Shown: piece after piece, positions 8,421 through 17,851 of the stretch
How the letters are laid out: each line of letters opens with the position of its first letter
Position numbering within the stretch: the stretch's first letter is position 1
Source of the DNA: Pseudomonadota bacterium
GTDB lineage: Bacteria > Desulfobacterota > Desulfobacteria > Desulfobacterales > RPRI01
Reading direction: 5' to 3'
DNA: 58,335 nt
Assembly: GCA_018901125.1 (NCBI GenBank)
Contig: JAHIFE010000232.1
Coordinates: forward strand, 1-58,335
The notes under the pieces: model-generated
Told to the model about the DNA's origin: nothing
Seen by the model: the letters and a program-made list of their open reading frames with translations, nothing else
The model's database searches: none
Made by a program: the position numbers and the translations under genes

Positions 8421-9566
8421 ATGACGGTTACGGCAAAAATCGATGTGAAAAATCAGGATATATCAGAATCGATAAGAAAGTTATTGGAAGATATTCTTAA
8501 GACTGAAATTATCCAGGCGATTCTGGTATCGCAGCATCTTCCGATGAAAAAAATGGTCATGCCGACACTGGTTACTGATCCGGATCATCTGGACGGGATT
8601 GATCCTTTAGCGCCGGCTTTTCCTGTAAATGCAGCAACAATTGCAGCCCGGCTTACCCGTAAACCAATTGGAGAAAAGATAGCGGCTGTATTACGTCCCT
8701 GCGAGATCCGCGCTTTTATTGAACTGGTAAAGCTGAACCAGGCCAAAAGGGGAAATATAATATTAATAAGCGTAGATTGCCCTGGCGCATTTCAAAATAA
8801 AGATTATTTAAAATTTGCCGGACAAAACCCTAAAGAAGCAACTCTTCGATTTTATAAAAAAGTTATGGACGGAAATGCTGTTGAGGTGGAAGGAGTTGAA
8901 CTTGCCACAGCCTGCAAGGCATGTGAATATCCGGTTTCTGAAAATGCTGATATCCAGATCGGCTTATATGGTATGAAGACAGATGAATCCATACTGGTTA
9001 AGGCTCAAACTGAAGCAGGAGATCATATTTTAAAACAAATTAATCTTAGCGCAACAAATGAACCGGCTGCAAGACAAACTGCCATCAACAGCCTGATCAC
9101 AAAGCGCTCAAGCTTTCGGGATGAGATGTTTTTAAAAACAACTGAAACTACAAACAGCCTGGAGAAAATATCTTCTTTCTTTGCTTCTTGCGTCAACTGC
9201 TATAATTGCCGTGTTGCATGTCCGGTTTGTTATTGCAAAGAGTGTGTTTTTGTTACTGATGCATTTAACCATGATTCTTTCCAGTATATAAGTTGGGCAA
9301 AGAAAAAAGGGATCATTAAAATGCCTACCGATACACTTTTTTATCATCTTACACGTTTGACTCATATGAGCACGGCATGTGTCGGCTGCGGCCAGTGTTC
9401 AAATGCGTGCCCGAATGATATTCCCATTATGGAGCTGTTTCGAACCATAGCCCATGTTACCCAAAAGGCGTTTGATTATCAGGCAGGAAAAAGCATTGAA
9501 CAAAAGCCTCCGCTGTCAATATTTTGCAAAGATGAATTTCAAGAAGTAGTAGGGATAAACGATTAA
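8421..9566 (+). CDS. FdhB/FrhB-like 4Fe-4S electron-transfer protein
   Basis: The 381-residue protein resembles the beta subunits of F420-reducing hydrogenase and F420-type formate dehydrogenase (FrhB/FdhB C-terminal family), often found with HdrA and MvhD in anaerobes. A middle region carries LRPCEIRAF and SVDCPGAF, and there is an ACKACEYP cysteine pair. The C-terminal third has two cysteine clusters, CVNCYNCRVACPVCYC and CVGCGQCSNAC, consistent with at least two 4Fe-4S centres. The ATG at 8421 follows GGAGGG by a few bases. Whether it binds a flavin and oxidises F420, NADH, formate or only relays electrons cannot be told from sequence. Confidence 0.75.
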   Translation: MTVTAKIDVKNQDISESIRKLLEDILKTEIIQAILVSQHLPMKKMVMPTLVTDPDHLDGIDPLAPAFPVNAATIAARLTRKPIGEKIAAVLRPCEIRAFIELVKLNQAKRGNIILISVDCPGAFQNKDYLKFAGQNPKEATLRFYKKVMDGNAVEVEGVELATACKACEYPVSENADIQIGLYGMKTDESILVKAQTEAGDHILKQINLSATNEPAARQTAINSLITKRSSFRDEMFLKTTETTNSLEKISSFFASCVNCYNCRVACPVCYCKECVFVTDAFNHDSFQYISWAKKKGIIKMPTDTLFYHLTRLTHMSTACVGCGQCSNACPNDIPIMELFRTIAHVTQKAFDYQAGKSIEQKPPLSIFCKDEFQEVVGIND

Positions 9567-9575
9567 GAGGTGAAT

Positions 9576-12500
9576 ATGGCCCCAAAAAACGGTAAAGCCC
9601 TGGTGGTTGGCGCCGGAATAAGCGGTATCCGCGCAGCTCTGGATCTGGCTGAATACGGATATGGTGTAACTTTGATAGACACGTCGCCCAATATCGGCGG
9701 CATACTAAGCCAACTGGACTATCAGTTTCCAACTGACAGTTGCGGAATGTGCAAAATGCTGCCTCTTTTCAACAGAGATGAAGGCTCACAATATTGCCTG
9801 CGTAAAGGCCTGTTTCATGAAAATATTGAAATACTTCTGTCAACCGATCTTATATCCGTGGAAGGCGAAGCCGGTCAATTTAAGGCTACAGTAAGGCAAC
9901 ATTTAAATTGGGTTGATCCTAAATTATGCACCGGATGCGGTTATTGCGCAGATGTCTGCCCGGTAGACATACCGGATAAATTCAACGAGAATATCGGCAC
10001 TCACAAAGCTGTTTATCTGCCTGTTCCTCATGCCATACCTAACCCGTATATAATCGACTTTGCTTCTTGCACACGTTGTGGGGCCTGCATAAAAGCTTGC
10101 CCGACCGACGCAATTAAATTACCGCAGGATAAACGCAATTCTTTTCATATACTGGTGGTAGATGATGAGTTGGTTATGCGCGATTCTTTAAAGGAATGGC
10201 TTACGGAAGAGAGATTTTCCGTAGATATGGCCGCTTCAGGTTCGGAAGCTCTCGATATGCTGAAAGCTAAACCATATGATTTGATGCTGCTTGATATCAT
10301 GATGCCGGGCATGGATGGCGTTGAAGTACTCCAGAAAGCTAAAGAGAATTTTGCTGATCTGAATGTTATAATGATGACAGCATATGCAACTGTGGAAACC
10401 GCTGTTGAAGCCATGAAAATAGGGGCTATGGATTATCTGGTAAAGCCCTTTGACCCTGATGCATTGACACCGATGATCCTGCGGATATTTCAGGATGCTG
10501 ATGGTGCTGCTGAAGACAGGCAGATAGAAGTCGGTGCGCTTGTGCTTTGCAGCGGAACCGGCTTTTTTGATCCGGGCAGCGGGAAAAACCCTTTTGGTTA
10601 TAAGACCTACCCTAATGTTGTAACAAGTCTTGAATTTGAACGCATGATCAGCGGAACCGGGCCCTGCCAGGGAAAGCTGCTGCGTCCTTTTGATGGAAAA
10701 CCCGTAAAAAAAGCTGCCTGGATACAGTGCGTCGGATCGCGCGATTTACAAACCGATGCGGATTTTTGCACCGGGATCTGTTGTATGTTTGCAATCAAGG
10801 AAGCGGTGATTGCAAAGAAGACAAGCGATCAAAATATAGAAACGACAATTTTTTATATGGATATGAGAACATATGGCAAAACGTTTCAGCGGTATCGTGA
10901 CCAGGCTAAAAACATATATGGTGTTAATTTTGCGAGAGAAAGAATTCATTCCGTGATCCAGGATATGGCTACGGGAGATTTATTGATAAAAAGTGTGGAT
11001 GTATCCGGCAATTCAAAAGAAGATAGATTTGATCTTTTGGTTCTTGCTGTCGGGCAAAGACCGGCGGAAGGAATGTCAAAACTGGCTGAATTGGCAGAAC
11101 TAGCGTTGAATGAATGGGGTTTTGGAAAAACTGGGCCTTTTTCGCTGGCCAAAACAAGCCGGGAAGGAATACTTCTTGGCGGTTCTTTAACAGGCCACAA
11201 AGATATAGGCGATTTGCTTATACAGGCGTCATCGGCAGCTGTAAATGCTTCACGTTTTATTCATTCCAAAGGCGGCGACCTTTCAACAGAGCACACGCTT
11301 TATCATCCTCCAAGCGGTGTGATGAAAGAAATACCTAAAATACTTATCGTTATCTGCACATGCGGCAACAGGTTTTTGCAATTGGCGGATTCAGACCATA
11401 TTGCCGGACAACTTAAAGCCGACCCCTTGATTGATAAAGTGGTATTTTCAGAAAAACTATGTACCGATCAGGGCTTGGGAAATCTTGTTGAACTGGTAAA
11501 AGAAATTACTCCCAATCGACTTCTTATTGCTGCATGTCTTCCCTATGTATACAAACTTAAAGCTAAGAAGCTTGGTAACGAGATCGGGCTTGATCCGGCT
11601 CTCATAGAAATCGTTGATATAAATACAGGCTATTCCCATTTGCTTAACCCTAATGCTTGTTATGAAGAAAATAAGACCGAAATCTTAGATGAGGAAAGCT
11701 CATCTGCGTCAACACATCACCTGCTTTCTATAATTGAAACAGGCATAGCAAAACTTAAATGGGCGGATGCATCAGAAACACCCAAAGTTTCCGTTTGTCA
11801 GAAAACGCTTGTTGTCGGAGGCGGAATAGCAGGTATGACGGCTGCCTTAGCGATTGCCGACCATGGATTTGAGGTTGATCTTGTGGAGCAATCCGAACAA
11901 TTAGGCGGAAATCTGAATTGGCTGAAACGAACATTGGACGGACATAGCGCAAATGAATTATTGAAAAATACACTTGAGTCTGTAAAAAAACACCCGAAGA
12001 TTAATATACACACCCAATCCGAAGTTATTAATTCTGCTGGTGAAGCAGGAAATTTTCATACTGAAGTTAAAGATCCGCAAAATCAGATTCATACTATAGA
12101 ACATGGCGTAACAATTTTAGCTACCGGAGGTTCACAAGCTCCAACTCAATCTTACTGTTATGGAACAAATCCGGCTATAATCACCCAGAAGGAACTGGAG
12201 ATAAAACTTTCGGATAATACGATTGATCCTGAAAAATTACATTCGGTAGTAATGATTCAGTGTGTTGATTCCCGGGAAGAACCGCGCAACTACTGTAGTC
12301 GTGTTTGCTGCGCCAATGCTTTAAAACACGCACTTTGTATTAAAGATAAAAATCCAAACGTCTCAATATATATTCTTTACCGGGACCTGATGGCATACGG
12401 TTTTTATGAAGCTTATTATACTCAGGCCAGAAAAGCCGGAATTGTATTTATTCAGTACAGCACTGATGACAAACCATTGGTTGAGATTGAAAATAACGAA

Positions 12501-13043
12501 CTAAGCCTTTCAGTATTTGAACCAATCCTGGGAAAACGGCTGCAAATCGAAACCGACATAGTAGTTTTAGCCACAGGTATTGTTCCGAATATATCTCAAA
12601 ATCTGGCGGATATGTTTGGCGTATCACTTGATCAGGACGGTTTTTTTCAACAAGCCGAATCGAAATGGAGACCGGTGGATTCACTTAAAGAAGGAGTGTT
12701 TGCATGCGGTTTGGTTCATTCTCCCCGCAATATCGCAGAAACCATTGCCACAGCCGAAGCTGCTGCTCAAAGAGCGCTTGGAATAATAAGTCATAAATAT
12801 CTTACAGGAAGCAGAATCACGGCATCCGTTCATCATAGTAATTGCGCCTTGTGCGAACAATGCATTAACGCATGTCCCTATGGGGCCCGTACTGTTGATT
12901 ATGATAACGAACGGATTTTTGTTAATCCGGGCATCTGTCAGGGATGCGGTACATGTGCTGCCGTCTGCCCCAACAGCGCGAGTGTGCTGGATGGATTTAT
13001 AAAACAGCAAATGCTTGCAATAATTGATGTAGCCACAGGTTAA
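9576..13043 (+). CDS. Double HdrA flavoprotein with embedded receiver domain
   Basis: The 1155-residue protein contains two HdrA-like units. Unit 1 begins with FAD motif GAGISG and has 4Fe-4S motifs CTGCGYCADVC (Cys118) and CTRCGACIKAC (Cys165). A whole response-regulator receiver domain is inserted at about residues 190-310: acidic pair Asp196-Asp197, phosphoacceptor Asp240 in LLDIMMPGMDG, Thr268 in MMTAYA and Lys290 in YLVKPF. The FAD domain then resumes. Unit 2 starts near 590 with an HdrA N-terminal domain (ICTCG), has GGGIAGM near 749 and ends with two ferredoxin motifs (Cys1090 and Cys1121). The reading frame is unbroken, so the insert is a true fusion. The ATG at 9576 is preferred to GTG 9570, which is inside the AGAGG site. 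The kinases follow immediately. Phosphorylation control of electron transfer is my inference. Confidence 0.88.
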   Translation: MAPKNGKALVVGAGISGIRAALDLAEYGYGVTLIDTSPNIGGILSQLDYQFPTDSCGMCKMLPLFNRDEGSQYCLRKGLFHENIEILLSTDLISVEGEAGQFKATVRQHLNWVDPKLCTGCGYCADVCPVDIPDKFNENIGTHKAVYLPVPHAIPNPYIIDFASCTRCGACIKACPTDAIKLPQDKRNSFHILVVDDELVMRDSLKEWLTEERFSVDMAASGSEALDMLKAKPYDLMLLDIMMPGMDGVEVLQKAKENFADLNVIMMTAYATVETAVEAMKIGAMDYLVKPFDPDALTPMILRIFQDADGAAEDRQIEVGALVLCSGTGFFDPGSGKNPFGYKTYPNVVTSLEFERMISGTGPCQGKLLRPFDGKPVKKAAWIQCVGSRDLQTDADFCTGICCMFAIKEAVIAKKTSDQNIETTIFYMDMRTYGKTFQRYRDQAKNIYGVNFARERIHSVIQDMATGDLLIKSVDVSGNSKEDRFDLLVLAVGQRPAEGMSKLAELAELALNEWGFGKTGPFSLAKTSREGILLGGSLTGHKDIGDLLIQASSAAVNASRFIHSKGGDLSTEHTLYHPPSGVMKEIPKILIVICTCGNRFLQLADSDHIAGQLKADPLIDKVVFSEKLCTDQGLGNLVELVKEITPNRLLIAACLPYVYKLKAKKLGNEIGLDPALIEIVDINTGYSHLLNPNACYEENKTEILDEESSSASTHHLLSIIETGIAKLKWADASETPKVSVCQKTLVVGGGIAGMTAALAIADHGFEVDLVEQSEQLGGNLNWLKRTLDGHSANELLKNTLESVKKHPKINIHTQSEVINSAGEAGNFHTEVKDPQNQIHTIEHGVTILATGGSQAPTQSYCYGTNPAIITQKELEIKLSDNTIDPEKLHSVVMIQCVDSREEPRNYCSRVCCANALKHALCIKDKNPNVSIYILYRDLMAYGFYEAYYTQARKAGIVFIQYSTDDKPLVEIENNELSLSVFEPILGKRLQIETDIVVLATGIVPNISQNLADMFGVSLDQDGFFQQAESKWRPVDSLKEGVFACGLVHSPRNIAETIATAEAAAQRALGIISHKYLTGSRITASVHHSNCALCEQCINACPYGARTVDYDNERIFVNPGICQGCGTCAAVCPNSASVLDGFIKQQMLAIIDVATG

Positions 13044-13087
13044 CACAATTTGTAAATAATATTACAGCAGGAGATACAATTAACAGT

Positions 13088-14599
13088 ATGTTGGAAAAAA
13101 CCAGTATAAAAAGATCCGGGTTAAACATACAGCAAAGTGAATACCAGACTTTGTTTGAACTGGTTCCATGCCTGATAACAATTCAGGACAGGGAATTCAG
13201 GCTTATTCGCTACAATCATCTGTTTTCAGATCATTTCCATCCTGAACCTGGGGCTTATTGTTACCAGGCCTATAAGAACAGAAATTCAAGATGTGAAAAA
13301 TGTCTGGTGGCTATGACTTTCGATGACGGGAAATCACATTATGGAGAAGAATCCAGCACTAATGTTGATGGTTCTGTTACTTATTGGATTGCCTATACTT
13401 CTCCTTTAAAAAACGAAAAAGAAGATATTGTGGCTGTTATGGAGGTTTGCCTTGATATAACACACAGAAAAGAACTTGAAGAGAACCTGGAAAAATCCGA
13501 AAAAAAATATTACTCCATATTTAACAACATGCCCAATCCAATGTTTGTACTCGATATAGATACACTAAAGATTTTGGACTGCAATGAAAGCGTCACGACG
13601 GTTTATGGATTTACGAAAGAAGAAATAATCAATAAATCATTTGTAGATTTCTTTCCTGATGATGAAAAAAACAGCTATGGGCTGAAGATGAGAGCATATT
13701 CGTCTTTAAACAAGGTTAAGCAGTTAAAGAAAGACGGTAAAGCAATTTTTGTAAATATAAGAATAGCGCCTTCGGAATATCCCGGCCAGAAAGTTATGCT
13801 TGTTACAACAAGCGATATAACACAACGTCTTGAAGTTGAACAGCAGCTCATACAGGCCGGGAAAATGGCGACACTTGGTGAGATGGCCACAGGAATCGCT
13901 CATGAACTTAACCAGCCGCTTTCCGTTATTAAAACCGTCAGCAGCTTTTTCATTAAAAAGATAAGCAATCATGAAGCTATATCTGAGTCCACGCTTAACG
14001 ATATGCTGATTAAAATTGACAACAATGTAGATAGGGCTTCGCGTATTATTAATCATTTGAGAAATTTCGCCAGAAAATCGGAAGTGATTTCTGTTAAGGT
14101 ACAGGTAAATGAAATACTTGAAAGGGCTTTAGCGATATTTTCCCAGCACCTTAAAATAAGAGGAATTGATGTTTTATGGGATGTTGAAAATACTTTACCC
14201 ATGTTTTTGGCCGATCCGGACAGGCTTGAACAGGTTTTTATAAATCTTCTTGTTAACGCCCGTGATGCAATCGAAGAAAGATGGAAGCATACGGAACCCA
14301 TGCCGGGAGATAAAAGAATTATTATAAAAACCTTCCGTGAAATAAATAATATTAAAATTGAAATATGCGATACCGGAATAGGAATACCGAAGAATATTTT
14401 AGAAAAAATATTTGAGCCATTTTTCACTACAAAAGATGCAGGAAAAGGCACCGGCCTTGGTTTATCAATAAGTTATGGAATAGTAAAAGATTTTGGCGGT
14501 TCCATTAAGGCCGTATCGGAAGAAAACAATGGAGCCTGTTTTACAATTACCTTCCCAATACAGGATAAACAAGATGGAAAAACAAATACTGCTGGTTGA
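13088..14599 (+). CDS. PAS-domain sensor histidine kinase
   Basis: The 503-residue cytoplasmic-looking kinase has no membrane segments. Two PAS domains lie at about residues 18-135 and 140-255. The first holds the cysteine pattern Cys58-x10-Cys69-x2-Cys72 (RCEKC), which could sense redox state or bind metal. The HisKA domain has His272 in [10 protein letters not shown], and the ATPase domain shows [15 protein letters not shown] and GTGLGLS. AGGAG lies 14 bases before the ATG, a long spacing. It starts 44 bases after the HdrA-receiver gene and overlaps the next gene by 26 bases. The likely phosphotransfer targets are the receiver inside HdrA, the receiver at 1870 and the downstream hybrid; specificity is not shown by sequence. 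Confidence 0.9.
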   Translation: MLEKTSIKRSGLNIQQSEYQTLFELVPCLITIQDREFRLIRYNHLFSDHFHPEPGAYCYQAYKNRNSRCEKCLVAMTFDDGKSHYGEESSTNVDGSVTYWIAYTSPLKNEKEDIVAVMEVCLDITHRKELEENLEKSEKKYYSIFNNMPNPMFVLDIDTLKILDCNESVTTVYGFTKEEIINKSFVDFFPDDEKNSYGLKMRAYSSLNKVKQLKKDGKAIFVNIRIAPSEYPGQKVMLVTTSDITQRLEVEQQLIQAGKMATLGEMATGIAHELNQPLSVIKTVSSFFIKKISNHEAISESTLNDMLIKIDNNVDRASRIINHLRNFARKSEVISVKVQVNEILERALAIFSQHLKIRGIDVLWDVENTLPMFLADPDRLEQVFINLLVNARDAIEERWKHTEPMPGDKRIIIKTFREINNIKIEICDTGIGIPKNILEKIFEPFFTTKDAGKGTGLGLSISYGIVKDFGGSIKAVSEENNGACFTITFPIQDKQDGKTNTAG

Positions 14600-15698
14600 T
14601 GATGAAGAAGATATCCGTGATGTTCTTGGCGTTTATCTCAAAGACCAGGGTTATAAAGTATTTATGGCGGGAAACGGCGAAGAAGCATTAAAGATATTTG
14701 CAGAACATAAAGCGCCTATAGTACTTTCCGATATTAAGATGCCTGGAATAGACGGGATTGAGCTGCTTAAAAGAATCAAACAGGATAATCCCGATACCGA
14801 ATTTATCATGATAACCGGTCATGGCGATATGGATCTTGCCATAGCAAGCTTTCATGACCAGGCGGCGGATTTTATCACAAAGCCGATAAACGTTAATATC
14901 CTGGATATTTCGCTTAAGAAATTGCAGGAAAAGATAAAAGGCCGCAGGCAATTAAGAGAATACACTGAAAATCTTGAAAGATTGATAAAAGAGAAATCCG
15001 AACTCCAGAGTCATTTGTCTTCTCTGGGACTAATGATCGGATCTGTTTCCCATGGCATAAAAGGACTGCTTACCGGTCTTGACGGCGGTATGTATATGGT
15101 TGAGTCAGGCTTTTCTAAATCGAATACCGCCCAGATCGACGAAGGCTGGACAATCGTAAAATTGATGGTTGACCGTATAAGAAAAATGGTCTTGGATATT
15201 CTTTATTATGCAAAAGAAAGAAATCTTAACTGGGAAAAAGTTGAAGTATTGAGTTTTGCCAGAGAAGTTGCCGATATAATGGAGCGAAAGATCTCTTCTC
15301 ATGGTATTGAATTAATACGTGATTTTAATAAGTTATCCGGAAATTGTAAAATTGACACAGGATACATCAATTCCGCTTTGATCAATATTTTTGAAAATGC
15401 GGTTGATGCATGCATCAATGATAAATTAAAAGAAAAGCACCAAATATCATTTAAGATGTCTCAGGATAAAGATAATATTTATTTTGAAGTAAGCGACAAT
15501 GGAATAGGTATGGACAGAGAAACACGTGACAAACTCTTCACATTGTTTTTTTCATCAAAGGGAAGCAAGGGAACAGGGCTGGGTCTTTTTATTTCAAATA
15601 AAATAATAGAGCAGCACGGAGGTTCAATTAAGGTGTTTTCAACGCCAGGACAAGGGTCAAAATTTACGATAAATATTCCAAAATTAATGCCTTCATAA
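14574..15698 (+). CDS. Receiver-histidine kinase hybrid protein
   Basis: The 374-residue protein has a receiver domain first: acidic pair DDEED, Asp53 in VLSDIKMPGIDG, Thr in MITGHG, Lys in FITKPIN. A coiled-coil linker of about residues 120-150 follows, then a kinase with a diverged histidine box (His160 in GSVSHGIKGLL) and an ATPase domain (NIFENAVDA, DNGIGMD, GTGLGLF). The receiver-first order is that of phosphorelay intermediates rather than DNA-binding regulators. The start ATG at 14574 lies inside the upstream kinase gene with AGGA 8 bases before it, indicating translational coupling. The longer frame from 14493 has no support. No transcriptional output domain occurs anywhere in this operon. 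Confidence 0.88.
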   Translation: MEKQILLVDDEEDIRDVLGVYLKDQGYKVFMAGNGEEALKIFAEHKAPIVLSDIKMPGIDGIELLKRIKQDNPDTEFIMITGHGDMDLAIASFHDQAADFITKPINVNILDISLKKLQEKIKGRRQLREYTENLERLIKEKSELQSHLSSLGLMIGSVSHGIKGLLTGLDGGMYMVESGFSKSNTAQIDEGWTIVKLMVDRIRKMVLDILYYAKERNLNWEKVEVLSFAREVADIMERKISSHGIELIRDFNKLSGNCKIDTGYINSALINIFENAVDACINDKLKEKHQISFKMSQDKDNIYFEVSDNGIGMDRETRDKLFTLFFSSKGSKGTGLGLFISNKIIEQHGGSIKVFSTPGQGSKFTINIPKLMPS

Positions 15699-15717
15699 AA
15701 TACTATCCCGCAATGGT

Positions 15718-16146
15718 TCAGTAATGCTGCTTATATGCTTTCTTCCATGGATCACGGCGAAGTTCTTTAACATTGGCAAGCGCCAGATATAGGGTTCCCA
15801 CAGCCAATTCCGCACAATGGAAATGATCTTCAGGCAGAGTTTCAAGATATTGAGCCACATCTTCAGGTATAACATCCCATGCATCATCAACCGTTTTACC
15901 TTCTATCATATCAATAATCGTATTGGCGCATGCAACAGTATTAAGACAGCCGTTAATGTTATAGGAAGCAGTTTCAATAATATCACCGCTGGTTTTTAAA
16001 AAGATTTCAACGGTATCTCCGCAATCCCCCTCTTTTTTCCCGTAGCCGTCAGGATTTTTTATTATCTCATTCTTATCGGTTCTAAAGGCCATTTCAAGAT
16101 ATTTAAGTGAATGATTTTGCCAGAAGTCCGATCCATCAATGTCCAA
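15718..16146 (-). CDS. NifU/IscU-like iron-sulfur cluster scaffold protein
   Basis: The 142-residue protein matches the NifU N-terminal (IscU-type) scaffold family, which assembles Fe-S clusters from iron and cysteine-derived sulfur. The three expected cluster-binding cysteines are seen in GDCGDT (about residue 42), NGCLNTVAC (about 67) and HFHCAEL (about 111). The start is a TTG at 16146, supported by aaggag at 16160-16155, 8 bases away; the first in-frame ATG is 18 residues further in and would lose conserved sequence. It faces the Hdr operon tail to tail with only 20 bases between stops. It leads into an FmdB-type gene and belongs to a minus-strand cluster of metal- and sulfur-related proteins. 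Confidence 0.85.
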   Translation of the reverse strand: MDIDGSDFWQNHSLKYLEMAFRTDKNEIIKNPDGYGKKEGDCGDTVEIFLKTSGDIIETASYNINGCLNTVACANTIIDMIEGKTVDDAWDVIPEDVAQYLETLPEDHFHCAELAVGTLYLALANVKELRRDPWKKAYKQHY

Positions 16147-16185
16147 TGTTCTATCTCCTTAACCGTATCGCATAAAAAGTTATAA

Positions 16186-16434
16186 TTAATGCTTTCCGCA
16201 ACAACTCCCCGGTCCTGCACATTGCGCCTGACCCGGTGAAGAACCACAGCAAGCAGTGTCCTTGGGTCCAGGAAACCGTGATGCCTGCTGCCCTGTAAGA
16301 GAAGAAGGCGCGGAAAGCTGTTTTTGCATACTGGAGCTGCCGCAATCTCTGCACAAGGGTGAATCTTTGGCAGCAACAATCAAGATTTCAGATGTTTTAC
16401 CGCAATCTAAACAAACATAATCAAATAATGGCAT
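16186..16434 (-). CDS. FmdB-type zinc ribbon protein
   Basis: The protein is small (82 residues) with an N-terminal MPLFDYVCLDCGKTSE and a second CRDCG pair, the four-cysteine zinc ribbon of the FmdB/PF09723 family. The C-terminal tail is cysteine-rich (TACCGSS, GSCCGKH), which is common in anaerobe members. FmdB was named as a putative regulator of formylmethanofuran dehydrogenase, but the family's role is unsettled. The ATG at 16434 is chosen over the TTG at 16440 because aaggag lies 7 bases upstream of the ATG. It is co-oriented with the NifU-like gene, 39 bases away. Confidence 0.8.
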   Translation of the reverse strand: MPLFDYVCLDCGKTSEILIVAAKDSPLCRDCGSSSMQKQLSAPSSLTGQQASRFPGPKDTACCGSSPGQAQCAGPGSCCGKH

Positions 16435-16498
16435 ATTCAAGCTCCTTTTATACTAAAATTGTTTATGCAGCTCAAGTGTTATAATACCAGCAAGTTCT

Positions 16499-17326
16499 CT
16501 AAAACTCATATCTTGCTCCTGCATATCCGGGTATAATCTGATCGCCGAATGCTTCTTTCAATACCTGTGTTGCATTTTTTCCTGTACAATGACAGGGAAA
16601 CAGCAAGATCGGTAAAAATGACTGCAATGCGGATATTGTCATATCGAGTCTCTGTTTGCCTGCGTTAAGCAAATGAAAACCTCCCATAACAGATAGTATT
16701 TTTGATTCCGGATATAAGAGTGATATCTGATTCAAAGTATTTATAAGTCCGGCATGGCAGCAACCCACAAAAACAACTATGCCTTTTTCAGTTTTTATAA
16801 ATAAAGCAAGATCATCATCAATTGCATCTTCACGCAAACCTTGCGGATCTAAATAAAACGGCCCGCCGGTATCCTCGTAACTTGTTTCTCTTTTTATGGG
16901 ACATGCGATACCAATCCTTTCATTGATCATTCCTGACTTTGAAACCCAGTGGATATTATGTGAAGGCAATCCATCAATTGCCGCCATTGATTTTTGCGGC
17001 ATCTGGATCGGCCTTGCGGAGCCGTCCCTTACTAAGTAACGAGGCCTCATTACCCCTGGATGACAATAGACAACGGTATTTTGAGAGTTCTTCAGTACCT
17101 GGTCAATACCGCTTGTGTGATCGTAGTGCCCATGGCTTAATATAAGAATATCGGTCAGGCCTAAATCTATCCCCAACCTGTCCGCATTATGAAACAAAGC
17201 ATCTCCCATACCGGTATCAAACAGAATCTTTTCTTTTCCTGTCTCTATCCATAAAGAAAAACCGTGCACGGATAATAGCCCTTCAGCGACCCGATTATCA
17301 ACTAAACATGTAATTTTGATTCCCAT
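16499..17326 (-). CDS. Metallo-beta-lactamase-fold hydrolase
   Basis: The 275-residue MBL-fold protein has the metal motif SHGHYDHTSG (HxHxDH) near residue 70 and further ligands in VGCCHAGL and in a C-terminal FPCHCTG. It is closest in pattern to the family annotated as 7,8-dihydropterin-6-methyl-aminobenzene phosphate synthase (methanopterin-related in archaea), widespread in Desulfobacterota without proven function. The length is normal. The ATG at 17326 is used rather than the TTG just before it. It lies 18 bases downstream of the ATC-hydrolase-like gene, so the two are likely co-transcribed. The substrate is unknown. Confidence 0.8.
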   Translation of the reverse strand: MGIKITCLVDNRVAEGLLSVHGFSLWIETGKEKILFDTGMGDALFHNADRLGIDLGLTDILILSHGHYDHTSGIDQVLKNSQNTVVYCHPGVMRPRYLVRDGSARPIQMPQKSMAAIDGLPSHNIHWVSKSGMINERIGIACPIKRETSYEDTGGPFYLDPQGLREDAIDDDLALFIKTEKGIVVFVGCCHAGLINTLNQISLLYPESKILSVMGGFHLLNAGKQRLDMTISALQSFLPILLFPCHCTGKNATQVLKEAFGDQIIPGYAGARYEF

Positions 17327-17344
17327 CAAACCAACCTTTTATTA

Positions 17345-17851
17345 TTAAGTTCTTTTGACAGATTTAACTTCAATGATGTGTTCACAATAGCCATCGCCTG
17401 CCGGAATTGATTTTCCGATACTATATTTCAAATCCTGATTCAATTCTTCCACAACTGTTTTTTCCATAGTAGTATGTGCTAAGCACATCTTGGGATCTTT
17501 AAAATTTAGCGGACAATGATCGGCTCTGATTACTGCCCTGGTCTTGGTAAGTTCTGTAAGGCCTGTATCATTTCTGCCCCATGTCATTGTTTCAAATATC
17601 CTTAATATAAAACTTGTTATCGATTCAAGATCACGTTTATCCAGTCGGTTTTTTGCTCTTTTTGCTATATCCAGACCATATTGGTGGCTCATTTCGGATA
17701 TAATTTCCAACCCGTCATCACCAAATTTTTGGTATATAAAATCATAATTACTTCTAAGTCTAGAGTATAAACCACTGACAGCACTTCTATATATTTGTTC
17801 CAGTGAACGATTACTCTCACCTTTCATACTTTTTTCAGCATTTTCAATCAT
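17345..17851 (-). CDS. ATC-hydrolase-like protein
   Basis: The 168-residue protein resembles the L-2-amino-thiazoline-4-carboxylic acid hydrolase family (PF14196). The visible pattern is RADHCP near residue 112, a central MCLAH, and the C-terminal LKYSIGKSIPAGDGYCEHIIE, which carries the family's GD.xC...I signature. The true ATC hydrolase opens a sulfur-containing ring in cysteine production; most relatives have no known substrate. Its start overlaps the DUF364 gene by 8 bases, so the two are translationally coupled. With the NifU-like scaffold in the same cluster, a role around cysteine sulfur or metal-cofactor chemistry is possible, but this is guesswork. Confidence 0.65.
   Translation of the reverse strand: MIENAEKSMKGESNRSLEQIYRSAVSGLYSRLRSNYDFIYQKFGDDGLEIISEMSHQYGLDIAKRAKNRLDKRDLESITSFILRIFETMTWGRNDTGLTELTKTRAVIRADHCPLNFKDPKMCLAHTTMEKTVVEELNQDLKYSIGKSIPAGDGYCEHIIEVKSVKRT

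Noticed and set aside
7980-9566. A hydrogenase operon, suggested by mvhD- and frhB-like genes
   Set aside because: No hydrogenase large or small subunit or nickel-binding motif is present in the operon.
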